Part shown: one piece after another, positions 1 to 10,267 of the stretch | How positions within the stretch are numbered: position 1 is the stretch's first letter | Layout of the letters: each line of letters starts with the position of its first letter | DNA from: Niastella vici | GTDB taxonomy: Bacteria; Bacteroidota; Bacteroidia; Chitinophagales; Chitinophagaceae | Length of the DNA stretch: 64,000 nucleotides | Direction: 5' to 3' | Assembly (NCBI RefSeq): GCF_002077945.1 | Contig: NZ_LVYD01000052.1 | Span: forward strand, 110,627 to 174,626 | Position numbers and translations under genes: made by a program | Notes under the pieces: model-generated | Database searches by the model: none | What the model saw: only the letters and a program-made list of their open reading frames with translations | Told to the model about the DNA's origin: nothing

Positions 1-858
1 GGCGTTGTGGCAATGCCGTTCCATTCGCACTTCGAGCGTACGCATGCCATTGATAAGCAGGAACGCATCGAACGGGTTGCTGTTACCGCCCAGCAATTGA
101 TAGGTTTTAGCCGCCCGCGTATTCATGAATTCAATATCGCGGCCAATGAACACCCCGCCTACCGCCGTTCCATGACCGTTCAGGAATTTGGTAGTGGAAT
201 GTATAATAAAATCAACCCCGAACCGGAATGGCTGTTGCAGGTACGGTGTGGCAAACGTGTTATCGCAGGCCACTATTTTGCCGTATTGCTTCGCCAGTTT
301 GGTGAGTTCCTCAATATCTACACATTGCACCGTGGGGTTAGCCGGCGTTTCGAGATACATCATTTTTATTTGCGGATCTGCTTTCAATGCTGCTTCTGCT
401 TTATTCAGATCGCGCAAATCGACGATCACGGCTTCAATACCCAGACCGGGTAATATCTTATCCATCATTTCCTGCGACCCGCCGTATAAGGAGTAATGCG
501 AGAGAATTTTATCACCGGCTTTCAGGTTCGATAAAAACAAAGTGGTGATGGCCGCCATACCCGATGCATGGAGCAATGCTTTTGTCACTAACGGCCTGCC
601 GCCGGCATCGGTTACGCCAAAGCATTCCATGGCCGCGATCTTTTTTTCGGCCTCGGTAAAAGTGGGATTGCCCCAACGGCTGTAGATATAGCCTTCCTCC
701 TGCTTGCTAAATCGGCGCATGCCCTGTTCGGCAGTGTCATAAACAAATGTGGAGGAAGCATAAATAGGTGTCAGGTGTGCATAGTTTGGGTCCTGCTCGT
801 GGCCGGCATGTATTGCCAGTGAGGTAAAGCCTGTATACGGGAATTCTTTCTTTGCCAT
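1..858 (-). CDS. Cys/Met-metabolism PLP-dependent enzyme, 3' end outside window
   Basis: This is the N-terminal 286 codons of a trans-sulfuration family enzyme (methionine gamma-lyase / O-acetylhomoserine sulfhydrylase / cystathionine synthase group), a cytosolic PLP enzyme acting on sulfur amino acids. The start ATG at 858 gives MAKKEFPYTG. Family marks are the early substrate/PLP segment around YSRWGNPT (residues 59-66), LHASGMAA (96-103), the CDNTFATP strand (198-205) carrying the PLP-contacting Asp, and the Schiff-base lysine K224 in HSTTKFLNGHG. The frame is open to base 1, so the C-terminal substrate-specificity region is missing and the exact reaction cannot be assigned. It follows fabH on the same strand but is separated from it by a strong terminator, so it is probably transcribed on its own. 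Confidence 0.9.
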   Translation of the reverse strand, partial: MAKKEFPYTGFTSLAIHAGHEQDPNYAHLTPIYASSTFVYDTAEQGMRRFSKQEEGYIYSRWGNPTFTEAEKKIAAMECFGVTDAGGRPLVTKALLHASGMAAITTLFLSNLKAGDKILSHYSLYGGSQEMMDKILPGLGIEAVIVDLRDLNKAEAALKADPQIKMMYLETPANPTVQCVDIEELTKLAKQYGKIVACDNTFATPYLQQPFRFGVDFIIHSTTKFLNGHGTAVGGVFIGRDIEFMNTRAAKTYQLLGGNSNPFDAFLLINGMRTLEVRMERHCHNA

Positions 859-892
859 GTGTTCGAAGTTAACAGGTTTCAACTTTACAACA

Positions 893-927
893 TAAAAAAA
901 GCCGGTAACATCACAGATGTTACCGGC
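893..927 (-). terminator. Intrinsic terminator of fabH
   Basis: A perfect 12-bp stem, GCCGGTAACATC with its complement (901-912 / 916-927) and a 3-nt loop, is followed on the minus strand by a run of seven or more T (plus-strand A-tract 893-900). It lies downstream of the fabH stop and upstream of the next minus-strand gene. Confidence 0.9.
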
Positions 928-1030
928 CATTATAGTAATATAGTAAGCCCGCAAATTCAGGCATGCCGCTATTAATAGCGAGCCCCGAAATGCATTAGCC
1001 CATTAACTAACTGAATAACTTACGAACTTT

Positions 1031-2020
1031 TTAGTACCCCCACTTCACCAGTGTGGCGCCCCAGGTAAAGCCGCCGCCAAACGCAGCCAGTACAATGTTA
1101 TCGCCTTTCTTCAGCTGACTTTCCCAATCATATAAACATAAAGGAATAGTACCTGCGGTGGTATTGCCATAACGCATAATGTTCAGCATCACTTTATCGT
1201 GGGTAAGGCCCATGCGATCGGCAGTGGCATCAATGATGCGTTTGTTGGCCTGGTGCGGAACCAGCCAGGCAATATCGGCCCCGGTGAGTTTATTTCTTTC
1301 CAACAGCTCGGCGCTAACATCGGCCATGCCTTTTACGGCTGCCTTGAATACCGGCTGTCCTTCCTGGTAAATGTAGTGTTCCTTATTGGCAACTGTTTCG
1401 GCCGAAGCGGGGCGTAATGAACCGCCGGCTTTCATGTGCAGGTGCGCACAACCGGCCCCATCGCTTCTCAAAATGCTATCCAGCACGCCGTACCCTTCGG
1501 TATTGGCTTCCAGCAATACAGCGCCGGCGCCATCGCCAAAGATGATACAGGTGGTACGGTCGCTGTAGTCAACAATTGAGCTCATTTTGTCGCCCCCGGC
1601 CACAATCACTTTTTTATAGCGGCCGCTTTCGATCATCATGGCACCTGTGGTAAGGGCATACAGAAAGCCGCTGCAGGCTGCCAGCAGGTCGTACCCCCAG
1701 GCATTCTTAAGACCTGCCTTGTAGCAAACCATGTTGGCAGTGGAAGGGAACATCATGTCGGGTGTAACCGTTCCTATCACCAGGGCATCGATCTCATCGG
1801 GGGTTATGCCTCTTTTCTCTAATATTTGTTTTACGGCCGGAACAATGAGGTCTGAGGTACCTTTCTGGCCTTTCAGGATTCTTCTTTCTTCAATACCGGT
1901 ACGGCTCCGGATCCATTCGTCGTTGGTATCTACAATTTTTTCGAGGTCTGCATTTGTCAGCTTGTCTTCAGGAACAAAGCCGCCAACAGCTGTGATGGCA
2001 GCAGTAATTTTTTGCGTCAT
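1031..2020 (-). CDS. fabH: Beta-ketoacyl-ACP synthase III
   Basis: FabH condenses acetyl-CoA (or branched acyl-CoA) with malonyl-ACP to start fatty-acid synthesis in the cytosol. From the ATG at 2020 the protein is 329 aa, the usual family length. The catalytic triad is visible: C116 in AACSGF, H256 in VPHQANKR and N286 in RYGNTTAG. The N-terminal [10 protein letters not shown] stretch is also typical. An in-frame start five codons further upstream is possible, but the ATG giving MTQKIT fits the family better. A TAnnTTTG-type -7 element (TATCTTTG on the minus strand, 2094-2101) lies about 70 nt upstream. I see no plsX or rpmF beside it, and the nearby terminator suggests a single-gene transcript. 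Confidence 0.97.
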   Translation of the reverse strand: MTQKITAAITAVGGFVPEDKLTNADLEKIVDTNDEWIRSRTGIEERRILKGQKGTSDLIVPAVKQILEKRGITPDEIDALVIGTVTPDMMFPSTANMVCYKAGLKNAWGYDLLAACSGFLYALTTGAMMIESGRYKKVIVAGGDKMSSIVDYSDRTTCIIFGDGAGAVLLEANTEGYGVLDSILRSDGAGCAHLHMKAGGSLRPASAETVANKEHYIYQEGQPVFKAAVKGMADVSAELLERNKLTGADIAWLVPHQANKRIIDATADRMGLTHDKVMLNIMRYGNTTAGTIPLCLYDWESQLKKGDNIVLAAFGGGFTWGATLVKWGY

Positions 2021-2404
2021 GCTTCTATTATACAAGTTTGATATTGAATCATTTTTGAGAACAAAGTCGCTATCAATAGGGCAAATAAGCTGGCAAAGAT
2101 AATATAAACCCGGTTACCAGTTACACCCGCGGTTCGCAGGGAATTCGCCAGGTATTCGGGTGTAGTTCGCTACCATGCCCCTTAGTACACCCCTGGTTTT
2201 ACCGGAGTATACCCGTACTCTCTACCGGCTGCACCTTGCTGTGTTGGGGCTACACCTCACTTACACCCTTGCCTGATGACTATAACGCATTCATTAAGTA
2301 ATTGTTATATACCCCAAAAAGTGCAGCCAAATAAGCGCCTGCTAAAAATTCACAAACCCCAAACTTCAAACGATAAAGCAGAATCCTTTCCCTATTTTCG
2401 TAAC
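2021..2404. other. Divergent spacer fabH / ruvA
   Basis: About 380 bp between divergent fabH and ruvA. It contains the candidate fabH -7 element at 2094-2101 and a C/T-rich stretch (about 2110-2270) with repeated ACACCC words. A reading frame running in from 2276 continues into ruvA but has no family similarity before the ruvA ATG. No other gene is seen. Confidence 0.6.
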
Positions 2405-2989
2405 ATGATCGCATTTGTAAGAGGACAATTCGTATTAAAAACGCCCGCCGTTGTTCATATAGAAGCCAACGGTGTGGGATACGAGTTACAAATAAGTCTC
2501 AATACTTTTTCTCACATTCAGTCGCTCGACAATGGACTGCTATATACACATTTGCACATTAAAGAAGATGCTCATACGCTGTATGGCTTTTATGATGTGG
2601 CAGAAAAGGAACTGTTTTTGCAATTGGTGAGCGTCTCGGGTGTGGGTGCAGCTACTGCACGAATGATGCTGTCTTCCCTGAAACCCGATGAGTTGTCGCG
2701 CGCTATTGTTCAGGGCAATACCAAACAACTGGAAGCCATCAAGGGGATCGGAAAAAAATCGGCCGAACGTATCATTTTGGAGCTGAAGGATAAACTCAGC
2801 AAAACCAAGCCAGGCCTAAATATTTCGCCCTTGATAAACAATACGTTGGAACACGATGCGTTAAATGCCTTGATTGCACTGGGAATAGCCCGGTCTTCAG
2901 CCGAACAGGCCATTCAACGTGTCATAAAAGCGGAACCTTCTCTTAGTGCAGTTGAAGATATTATTAAGAAAGCTTTAAAAACCATTTAA
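2405..2989 (+). CDS. ruvA: Holliday junction branch migration protein RuvA
   Basis: RuvA binds four-way DNA junctions as a tetramer and recruits the RuvB motor for branch migration and recombinational repair. The ATG at 2405 gives the standard start MIAFVRGQF and a 194-aa protein. An N-terminal OB-fold (about 1-64, ending in THLHIKEDAHTLYGF) is followed by two helix-hairpin-helix motifs, VSGVGAA (76-82) and IKGIGKK (112-118), and a C-terminal three-helix domain (about 148-194) that contacts RuvB. An upstream in-frame extension exists but has no family similarity. It directly precedes sprA in the same direction, 43 bp apart, a neighbourhood I recall as conserved in Bacteroidota. Confidence 0.97.
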   Translation: MIAFVRGQFVLKTPAVVHIEANGVGYELQISLNTFSHIQSLDNGLLYTHLHIKEDAHTLYGFYDVAEKELFLQLVSVSGVGAATARMMLSSLKPDELSRAIVQGNTKQLEAIKGIGKKSAERIILELKDKLSKTKPGLNISPLINNTLEHDALNALIALGIARSSAEQAIQRVIKAEPSLSAVEDIIKKALKTI

Positions 2990-3032
2990 GCCTATCGGTC
3001 GGAACTCTACCTAACTAATTCTTTAGAGAAGA

Positions 3033-6000
3033 TTGTTACCTGCACTTTACAGAAACCGGATAACACCTGTGTTAATCGCCGTGTGCGTTGCATTGAGTTC
3101 AACCGCTAAGGCTAATTATGCGCCCTGGCAGGATACCAGCAAACCACAAAGCACCATTGACACACTGAAATATCCCCTGCACGACCGGCGGGGCGATAAA
3201 TTTACCTTTCCTGAACGGAATTCGCTTGGATTGAACGACCCGGCCAACATCCAGGATTCCATCATTTACGATCCCAAAACAAGACAGTACTACATCATTG
3301 AAAAGATAGGCAACTTTTACTATCGTAAACCTACCTATCTCACCTTTGAAGAGTTCATGGCTTATCAGGCGCGAAAACAGGAAACGGATTATTTCAAGAA
3401 AAGATCGAATATTCTCAGTGGGCTTAACCGCAAAATGCTGAAGCCTAAGATGTCCATGACCGATAACCTGTTCAACCGCATTTTCGGGAACGGTAAGATC
3501 GAGATCAAACCCCAGGGTGAGGTGAATATCATCGCCGGCTACCAGGGGCAAAACATCAAGAACCCGGCGCTGCCCGAAAGGGCCCGCCGTAACGGTGGTT
3601 TCGATTTTGACATGAACGCCAACCTGAGCGTGATCGGTAATATTGGTGACAAGCTTAAACTGCCCATCAGTTATAACACCCTCGCCAATTTCGATTTCGA
3701 TAACCAGCTCAAGCTCGATTACACCGGTAGCGATGACGAGATCATAAAAAAAATTGAAGCGGGTAACATCTCGTTCTCTTCAAAAGGAACGCTGATACCC
3801 GGCGCCCAGCAATTGTTCGGGATAAAAACCTCGCTGCAATTCGGGAAGCTCTACATTACCGGCGTGCTCGCCAACCAGCGTTCGCAAAAACAATCGCTGG
3901 GGCTGCAGGGCGGTTCGGCCAACACCTATTTCGAGTTCAAGGCCGATGATTATGAGGAGAACCGCCACTTCCTGTTAGCCCAGTACTTCCGCAAAAACTT
4001 TAATAAAGCCATGTCGAAGTTGCCTGTGGTAAGCTCACAGGTACAGATCCTCCGTATGGAAGTATGGGTAACAAACCGGAACGGTTCTACCACCGAAACC
4101 CGCGACGTGGTAGGCCTTATGGACCTTGCTGAAATACATCCTTACGACAGTATCAATACTCAGCCCAACCCCGGCAACGGGAATGGATTGCCCTATAACG
4201 ATGCCAACGACCTGTACCGCCGCATCATCAAAGACCCCGCCAGCCGGCAGCCATCGTACATTACCAGCAAGCTGCAGTCGTTAGGTTTGCGCCCAGTACA
4301 GGATTTTGAAAAAACATTTGCCCGTAAGCTAAGTGCAAGTGACTTCGTTTTTAACCCCCAGATCGGTTTTTTGAGTATCAACCAACCGTTGCAACCCGAT
4401 GAAGTGCTGGGGGTAGCTTACCAGTACAGCTATAACGGCAAAATATACCAGGTGGGTGAATTTTCGCAGGATGTCCCACCCGATACCACCCAAAAGGCCG
4501 CGGGCACCCAAAAGGTACTTTTCCTGAAATTGTTAAAAGCCACCAGCCAACGTACCAACCTGCCGCTGTGGGACCTGATGATGAAGAACGTGTATACGTT
4601 GAAAACAAAAGACGGAAGTTATCTTTCAAGCGTACAGGCAGCCGATTTCAAGCTGAACGTATTATACGAAGAACCGAGCCTGGGCCAGAAGCGCTTTTTA
4701 CCTGAAGGCGATAGACCCGGCACCCCCTTGCTCACCCTGCTGAACCTTGACCGGTTGAACTCCCACAACGATCCCCTACCCGATGGGGTATTCGATTTTC
4801 TGGAAGGCTTTACCATACAATCGCAACAGGCCCGTATCATTTTCCCCATGCTTGAACCATTCGGGCGCGACCTGCAGCAAGTGGCCTTCAGTGGCAGTAC
4901 ACCCGATATAATTCAAAAATATATTTACTACCCGCTTTATGATACCATCAAGGAAATAGCCAAGACCTACGCCAACCTCGACCGGTACGTCATCAGCGGG
5001 TATGCAAAAGGCCAAAGCACCTCCGAGATCTCACTGGGCGCCTTTAACGTACCGCAAGGTTCGGTAAGCGTAACAGCCGGCGGCCAGATCCTGAAAGAGA
5101 ACCAGGACTATGTGGTAGATTATAACCTCGGTACGGTAAAGATCATAAACCAGGCCATTCTGAATGCCGGTTTGCCGGTGAACGTGCAGTTTGAGAACAA
5201 TGCGGGCTATGGTATTCAGCAACGAAACTTTATGGGCCTGCGGCTTGATTATATGGCCAAACAAACCGCACGCGAACAATTGAGCATTGGCGCCTCACTG
5301 GTACGGTTGGGCGAACGCCCCTTCTTTACCAAGACCAGCTATAACGAAGACCCCATTCGCAACACCATGTACGGGGTCGACTTCAACTACATGACCCAGG
5401 CACCCCGCATCACCAGTTGGTTAGACAAACTACCCTTTTACCATACCACTGAAATGAGTACCATCACCGCCTACGGTGAAGCCGCTTACCTGAAACCGGG
5501 CCACCCCCCGCAAATTGGTAAAGGCAGCAGCAGCCAGGTATTCATTGATGACTTTGAAGGCTCGCGCAACGCTATTGACCTGCGTTTTCCGCTGGTAAGC
5601 TGGGGGCTTTCTTCAACCCCCGCCCATAATGGCCTGTTCCCCGAAGCCGATAAACGCGATTCGCTGGAATATGGTTACAACCGCGCCAAACTGGCCTGGT
5701 ATAACATTGAACCGGTATTGCAGGACAAGACAAGCGCCGACAACCCCATCAGCAGAAATCTGCTGAACGACCCCCGGGTACGTTCGGTGAACGTGCGCGA
5801 CATCTTCCCGCAACGTACGCCCGACCTGGGCCAGGGAAGCCTGGTCACCTTCGACATGGCCTACTACCCTACCGAAAGAGGTCCCTATAACTTCGATGCC
5901 CGCACCGGCAGCATTGCGCCCACGGGCAGGTTACTGAACCCCAAAACCCGTTGGGGCGGTATCATGCGCGGTATTGACCAGGTTGACTTTGAGACCGGCA

Positions 6001-9000
6001 ACGTGGAGTTCATTGAATTCTGGTTACAGGACCCCTACATCCTGAACCCCGGCAGCACCGGTGGTGAACTGTATTTTAACCTCGGTAATATTTCGGAAGA
6101 CGTGCTGAAAGATGGAAAACGTTTCTTTGAGAACGGTATCAGCGGTGCTGTTACCACCGCCCTCGAAGATACGGCTACCCGCTGGGGTAAGGTTCCGGCC
6201 AACCCCATACAGGTAACCCAGGCCTTCAGTAACGATCCCGGCGACCGCCCCCTGCAGGATGCCGGTTTCGACGGTTTGGTTGATGATGCGGAACAAATAA
6301 AATTCCAGGCATACTTAAACCAGCTGCAGGCTATTGGCAGCCAGGCCTATCAAAAGGCATTGGCCGACCCTTCGAGCGATGACTACATCAACTACCGTAA
6401 TTCACAATTCGGTTCAAACGACGGTATTCTTGCCCGTTATAAGAACATCAACAACCCGCAAGGCAACTCACCCGTTGCCGGCAGCGGCGATAAATTTGTA
6501 AGCGCCTTTACTTTATATCCCGACCAGGAAGAATTCAACCGCGATAATACGCTGAACGAACTGGAAGAATATTTCCAGTACCGCGTTGAACTGAAGAAAG
6601 GCAATATGCACGTAGGTTCCAACTACATTACCGACAGTATTGAAGTAAGACCCAGCGGCAGCCCTGCCGAAACCTGGTACCTGTTCCGCATTCCCATCAG
6701 GGAATACCAGCAGAAAATAGGCAGCATCCCCGACTTCAAGTCTATTCGCTTTATCAGGATGTACCTTACCGGTTTTGAAGATTCAGTGGTATTGCGTTTT
6801 GCCAAACTGGAACTGGTACGCAACCAGTGGCGCCAGTTCAATTACCAGCTCGATACAACCAGCCAGTATGTGCCCATTCCTACCACCACCACTACAACAG
6901 TAAAACAGCTGGCAGTGAATGTGGAAGAGAACAGCTCGCGGTATCCGGTGAACTATAAAACGCCACCCGGTGTTATTCGTCAGCAACAGCTGAGCAACAA
7001 CAACGTAAACCTGTTGCAGAACGAGCAATCACTGAGCATGCAGGTGTGTAACCTGGCCCAGAAAGATGCAAGAGGTGTTTTCAAAACCCTGAGCCTCGAT
7101 TTGCGCCAGTACAAACAATTGCAAATGTATGTGCATGCCGAGTCGGTGAAAAGCAGCGGCGATATCAAGAACGGTGAGCTGTATGCCGTGGTGCGCCTGG
7201 GTAACGACCTCATCAGTAACTTTTATGAAATAAAGATCCCACTCGATATAACGCCCTGGGGAACTACCGATGATGAGTTAATATGGCCGGCAAAAAACAA
7301 TCTTGACCTGTCGCTCGACCGGTTGACCACGTTAAAAGTTTCGCGTAACAGCAATGGTAACGCGTATAAATATTACCAGGAAACCGATGGCGATGGAAGG
7401 CAATTTGCCATCCTTGGTAATCCCAACCTTGGTGAAATACGCTCCTTCTTCATAGGGGTACAGAACGTGAACCGTTTGGATGCCTGTACAGAAGTATGGT
7501 TCAACGAACTTCGCCTGTCGGGCCTCGATGAACATGGCGCCTGGGCAGCCACCGGCCGTTTGGATATTAAACTGGCCGACCTGGGAACCCTGTATGTTGC
7601 GGGTACTGCCAAAAGCGCCGGCTGGGGAACCATTGAACAACGGGTAAATGAACGCTCACGCGAAACCTTTACCTCGCTCGATGTAGCTACCAACCTGGAG
7701 CTGGGTAAACTGTTGCCGCCCAAAGCAGGTATTTCTATCCCCGTGTATGCCAGCTATTCAAAAACGGTGACCACACCTGAATACGACCCGTACGACCTGG
7801 ATATAAAACTGAAAGATAAACTGAAGGCCGCATCGGGTTCTGCCAAGGATTCTATTCGCAACGACGCAGTTGACGTAAAGACCATTAAAACGGTCAACTT
7901 CACCAATGTGAAGAAGATGAATACCACCGGTAAAAAGCAGCAGATCTGGAGCATTGAGAACTTCGACGTCAGCTATTCGTATTATAAAGAAGAACAGCAC
8001 AACCCGCTGATCGAAAGCAATGAAGTGGTACGGCACCGGGCCGGGTTGGGTTATAATTATACCTCAACCCCTAAATACTGGGAGCCGGCAAAGGGCATTA
8101 TCAAAACAAAATCGCCCTGGATAGCTGCCTTTAAGGATCTCAACATCAACCCCCTGCCTTCGCTGCTTGGCTTCAGGGCCGATATAAACCGCCAGTTCGG
8201 CACCTACCGCCCCCGCAGTGTTGGTACGCCCAAAGGCTTCATCCCCGAAACATACGACAAGTACTTTACGTTTGACCGTACCTACAATTTGCGTTGGGAC
8301 TTCACCCGTTCGCTGAACCTCGATTTCACTGCCCTGAACCGGGCCTGGGTTGATGAAGACAGCGGACGCCTCGGTGAAGCGGAGAAAAAACGGATGTGGC
8401 ATAACTTCTGGAAAGGTGGCCGCACCATTCAATACAATCACAAGGCAACGGTTTCGTATACCCTGCCTACCAGTAAAATACCATTCCTTGACTGGACAAC
8501 CGTTCGGGCCGGCTATACCGCCACTTTCGACTGGCTGGCAGCTTCACTGCTGGCAAAGGAACTGGGAAACACCTTATCGAACAGCCAACAGAAAAACCTG
8601 ACGGCTGAGCTCGACTTTACCCGGTTGTATTCCAAATCGAGACTGTTGCGGGCCTTTGATGAAGATGCCCCCCCAGCACCGGCGGTACCACCGGTGCCCG
8701 GCGCCAAAACCGATTCAACCGGCAAAAAGAAAAAACGCGACAAAAACGCACCGCTTGAATTAAGCGGCCCGGTTAAATTTGGCGGCCGCATTCTCACCAT
8801 GCTCAAACGGGTGAATGTTCAGTATACCGAAAATGCCAGCGCTACCATTTATGGTTATACCGATAGCACCCGCATTCTGGGTATGAACTTTAAATCGATG
8901 GCGCCCGGTCTTGGATTTATTTTCGGCCGCCAGCCCGATACCAACTTTGTAAATATGATGGCCTCCAAAGGCTGGCTCACCGCCGATTCCAATTTCAACT

Positions 9001-10190
9001 ACCAGAACCGGCAGGATTATCAGCAACGGTTGAACATCACGGCTACCCTTATACCCATACGTGACCTTACGATAGATCTTACGCTCGATAAAACGTTTGG
9101 TAAAATGTACAGCGAGCTGTACAAAGACACTACAGGCACCGGCGCCCATTTTGCCCGGTTGAACCCGTACACTTCGGGTAGCTTCAGTGTAAGTTATATT
9201 GCCCTGAAGACCATGTTTACGCCGGTTAAACCCAATGAGGTAACCAGTACCTTCCAGAAATTCCAGGATTATCGCATCCAGTTATCACAGCGCCTGGCCG
9301 AGCAAAACCCCAACTGGCAAAAATTGGGTCCGGGCCAGCAGTTCCAAACCGATGGCTATTATACCGGTTATGGCCGTTATGCCCAGGAGGTTTTATTGCC
9401 CGCGTTCCTCGCGGCCTATACGGGCAAGAATCCCAATTCGGTGGCGCTCATCAAAAATGATAACCCGAATATCCGTTCCAATCCATTCTCGGGCATATTG
9501 CCCAAACCCAACTGGCGTTTAACGTATAATGGATTATCGCGTATAAAAGGAATGGAAAAGATATTCACCAACTTTACCATTACGCACGGTTATACCGGTA
9601 CGTTAAGTATGAACAACTTTACTTCGGCCCTTTTGTACCGCGACTCGGCAGCTTTTCCATCATTTATAGATACGCTCACCGGTAACTTTGTGCCTTACTT
9701 CCTGGTGCCCAATATCAGTATCAGCGAGCAGTTTGTGCCGTTGATCGATGTTGATATGCAATTCACCAACCAGGTTACGGCGCGTTTTGAATATAAAAAA
9801 TCAAGAACGGTTAGCTTAAGTTTGATCGACTTCCAGCTCAGTGAATCCCGCTCAACGGAGTTCACCATTGGAGCCGGCTACAGAAAACGAGGCGCCTTCT
9901 CGTGGATCAAGTTCAAAGGAAAACCGCTGCAGAACGATGCCAGCTTCAGACTCGACGTAGGGTTACGGGACGACATAACCGCCAATAGCCGTTTGGACCA
10001 AACACAGGCCTTGCCAACGAACGGACAAAAAGTGATCACCATTAACCCCACGGTCGATTATGTGGTGAGCAACCGGGTTAATTTGAAATTCTATTTTGAA
10101 CAGCGGCGGGTTGAACCGAAGATCTCTACTTCACCCCCCATCACAACCACCCGGGCGGGCGTACAAATAAGGATCTCACTGGCGCAGTAA
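3033..10190 (+). CDS. sprA: T9SS outer-membrane translocon SprA
   Basis: SprA (Sov in Porphyromonas) is the very large outer-membrane beta-barrel through which type IX secretion cargo leaves the cell; it is required for gliding in gliding Bacteroidota. This copy has 2385 aa, within the family range of roughly 2300-2500. No in-frame ATG is close to the start, and an in-frame stop lies at 3024-3026. The TTG at 3033 gives a basic N-terminus (LYRNR), a hydrophobic core and a likely signal-peptidase site after STAKA (about residue 27). The rest is Tyr/Asn/Gly-rich with alternating strand patterns. Typical segments include DDFEGSR (about 832) and a Pro/Lys-rich low-complexity insert near residues 1878-1910. 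It follows ruvA and ends at a strong terminator. Confidence 0.95.
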   Translation: MLPALYRNRITPVLIAVCVALSSTAKANYAPWQDTSKPQSTIDTLKYPLHDRRGDKFTFPERNSLGLNDPANIQDSIIYDPKTRQYYIIEKIGNFYYRKPTYLTFEEFMAYQARKQETDYFKKRSNILSGLNRKMLKPKMSMTDNLFNRIFGNGKIEIKPQGEVNIIAGYQGQNIKNPALPERARRNGGFDFDMNANLSVIGNIGDKLKLPISYNTLANFDFDNQLKLDYTGSDDEIIKKIEAGNISFSSKGTLIPGAQQLFGIKTSLQFGKLYITGVLANQRSQKQSLGLQGGSANTYFEFKADDYEENRHFLLAQYFRKNFNKAMSKLPVVSSQVQILRMEVWVTNRNGSTTETRDVVGLMDLAEIHPYDSINTQPNPGNGNGLPYNDANDLYRRIIKDPASRQPSYITSKLQSLGLRPVQDFEKTFARKLSASDFVFNPQIGFLSINQPLQPDEVLGVAYQYSYNGKIYQVGEFSQDVPPDTTQKAAGTQKVLFLKLLKATSQRTNLPLWDLMMKNVYTLKTKDGSYLSSVQAADFKLNVLYEEPSLGQKRFLPEGDRPGTPLLTLLNLDRLNSHNDPLPDGVFDFLEGFTIQSQQARIIFPMLEPFGRDLQQVAFSGSTPDIIQKYIYYPLYDTIKEIAKTYANLDRYVISGYAKGQSTSEISLGAFNVPQGSVSVTAGGQILKENQDYVVDYNLGTVKIINQAILNAGLPVNVQFENNAGYGIQQRNFMGLRLDYMAKQTAREQLSIGASLVRLGERPFFTKTSYNEDPIRNTMYGVDFNYMTQAPRITSWLDKLPFYHTTEMSTITAYGEAAYLKPGHPPQIGKGSSSQVFIDDFEGSRNAIDLRFPLVSWGLSSTPAHNGLFPEADKRDSLEYGYNRAKLAWYNIEPVLQDKTSADNPISRNLLNDPRVRSVNVRDIFPQRTPDLGQGSLVTFDMAYYPTERGPYNFDARTGSIAPTGRLLNPKTRWGGIMRGIDQVDFETGNVEFIEFWLQDPYILNPGSTGGELYFNLGNISEDVLKDGKRFFENGISGAVTTALEDTATRWGKVPANPIQVTQAFSNDPGDRPLQDAGFDGLVDDAEQIKFQAYLNQLQAIGSQAYQKALADPSSDDYINYRNSQFGSNDGILARYKNINNPQGNSPVAGSGDKFVSAFTLYPDQEEFNRDNTLNELEEYFQYRVELKKGNMHVGSNYITDSIEVRPSGSPAETWYLFRIPIREYQQKIGSIPDFKSIRFIRMYLTGFEDSVVLRFAKLELVRNQWRQFNYQLDTTSQYVPIPTTTTTTVKQLAVNVEENSSRYPVNYKTPPGVIRQQQLSNNNVNLLQNEQSLSMQVCNLAQKDARGVFKTLSLDLRQYKQLQMYVHAESVKSSGDIKNGELYAVVRLGNDLISNFYEIKIPLDITPWGTTDDELIWPAKNNLDLSLDRLTTLKVSRNSNGNAYKYYQETDGDGRQFAILGNPNLGEIRSFFIGVQNVNRLDACTEVWFNELRLSGLDEHGAWAATGRLDIKLADLGTLYVAGTAKSAGWGTIEQRVNERSRETFTSLDVATNLELGKLLPPKAGISIPVYASYSKTVTTPEYDPYDLDIKLKDKLKAASGSAKDSIRNDAVDVKTIKTVNFTNVKKMNTTGKKQQIWSIENFDVSYSYYKEEQHNPLIESNEVVRHRAGLGYNYTSTPKYWEPAKGIIKTKSPWIAAFKDLNINPLPSLLGFRADINRQFGTYRPRSVGTPKGFIPETYDKYFTFDRTYNLRWDFTRSLNLDFTALNRAWVDEDSGRLGEAEKKRMWHNFWKGGRTIQYNHKATVSYTLPTSKIPFLDWTTVRAGYTATFDWLAASLLAKELGNTLSNSQQKNLTAELDFTRLYSKSRLLRAFDEDAPPAPAVPPVPGAKTDSTGKKKKRDKNAPLELSGPVKFGGRILTMLKRVNVQYTENASATIYGYTDSTRILGMNFKSMAPGLGFIFGRQPDTNFVNMMASKGWLTADSNFNYQNRQDYQQRLNITATLIPIRDLTIDLTLDKTFGKMYSELYKDTTGTGAHFARLNPYTSGSFSVSYIALKTMFTPVKPNEVTSTFQKFQDYRIQLSQRLAEQNPNWQKLGPGQQFQTDGYYTGYGRYAQEVLLPAFLAAYTGKNPNSVALIKNDNPNIRSNPFSGILPKPNWRLTYNGLSRIKGMEKIFTNFTITHGYTGTLSMNNFTSALLYRDSAAFPSFIDTLTGNFVPYFLVPNISISEQFVPLIDVDMQFTNQVTARFEYKKSRTVSLSLIDFQLSESRSTEFTIGAGYRKRGAFSWIKFKGKPLQNDASFRLDVGLRDDITANSRLDQTQALPTNGQKVITINPTVDYVVSNRVNLKFYFEQRRVEPKISTSPPITTTRAGVQIRISLAQ

Positions 10191-10212
10191 GCTGAAACAT
10201 AATTAAAATAAA

Positions 10213-10244
10213 AAAAGGTCCCACACATTAACGTGGGACCTTTT
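10213..10244. terminator. Bidirectional terminator between convergent genes
   Basis: A 12-bp perfect stem (AAAAGGTCCCAC, 10213-10224, with 10233-10244) and 8-nt loop has an A-tract on the left and a T-tract on the right. It can therefore end both sprA (+) and the convergent 164-aa gene (-). Confidence 0.9.
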
Positions 10245-10267
10245 CATTTTATAAACTTTTTATTGAA

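Noticed and set aside
3099..9149. Many short minus-strand ORFs inside sprA
   Set aside because: All are antisense to one continuous translocon gene and lack start signals or domain features.
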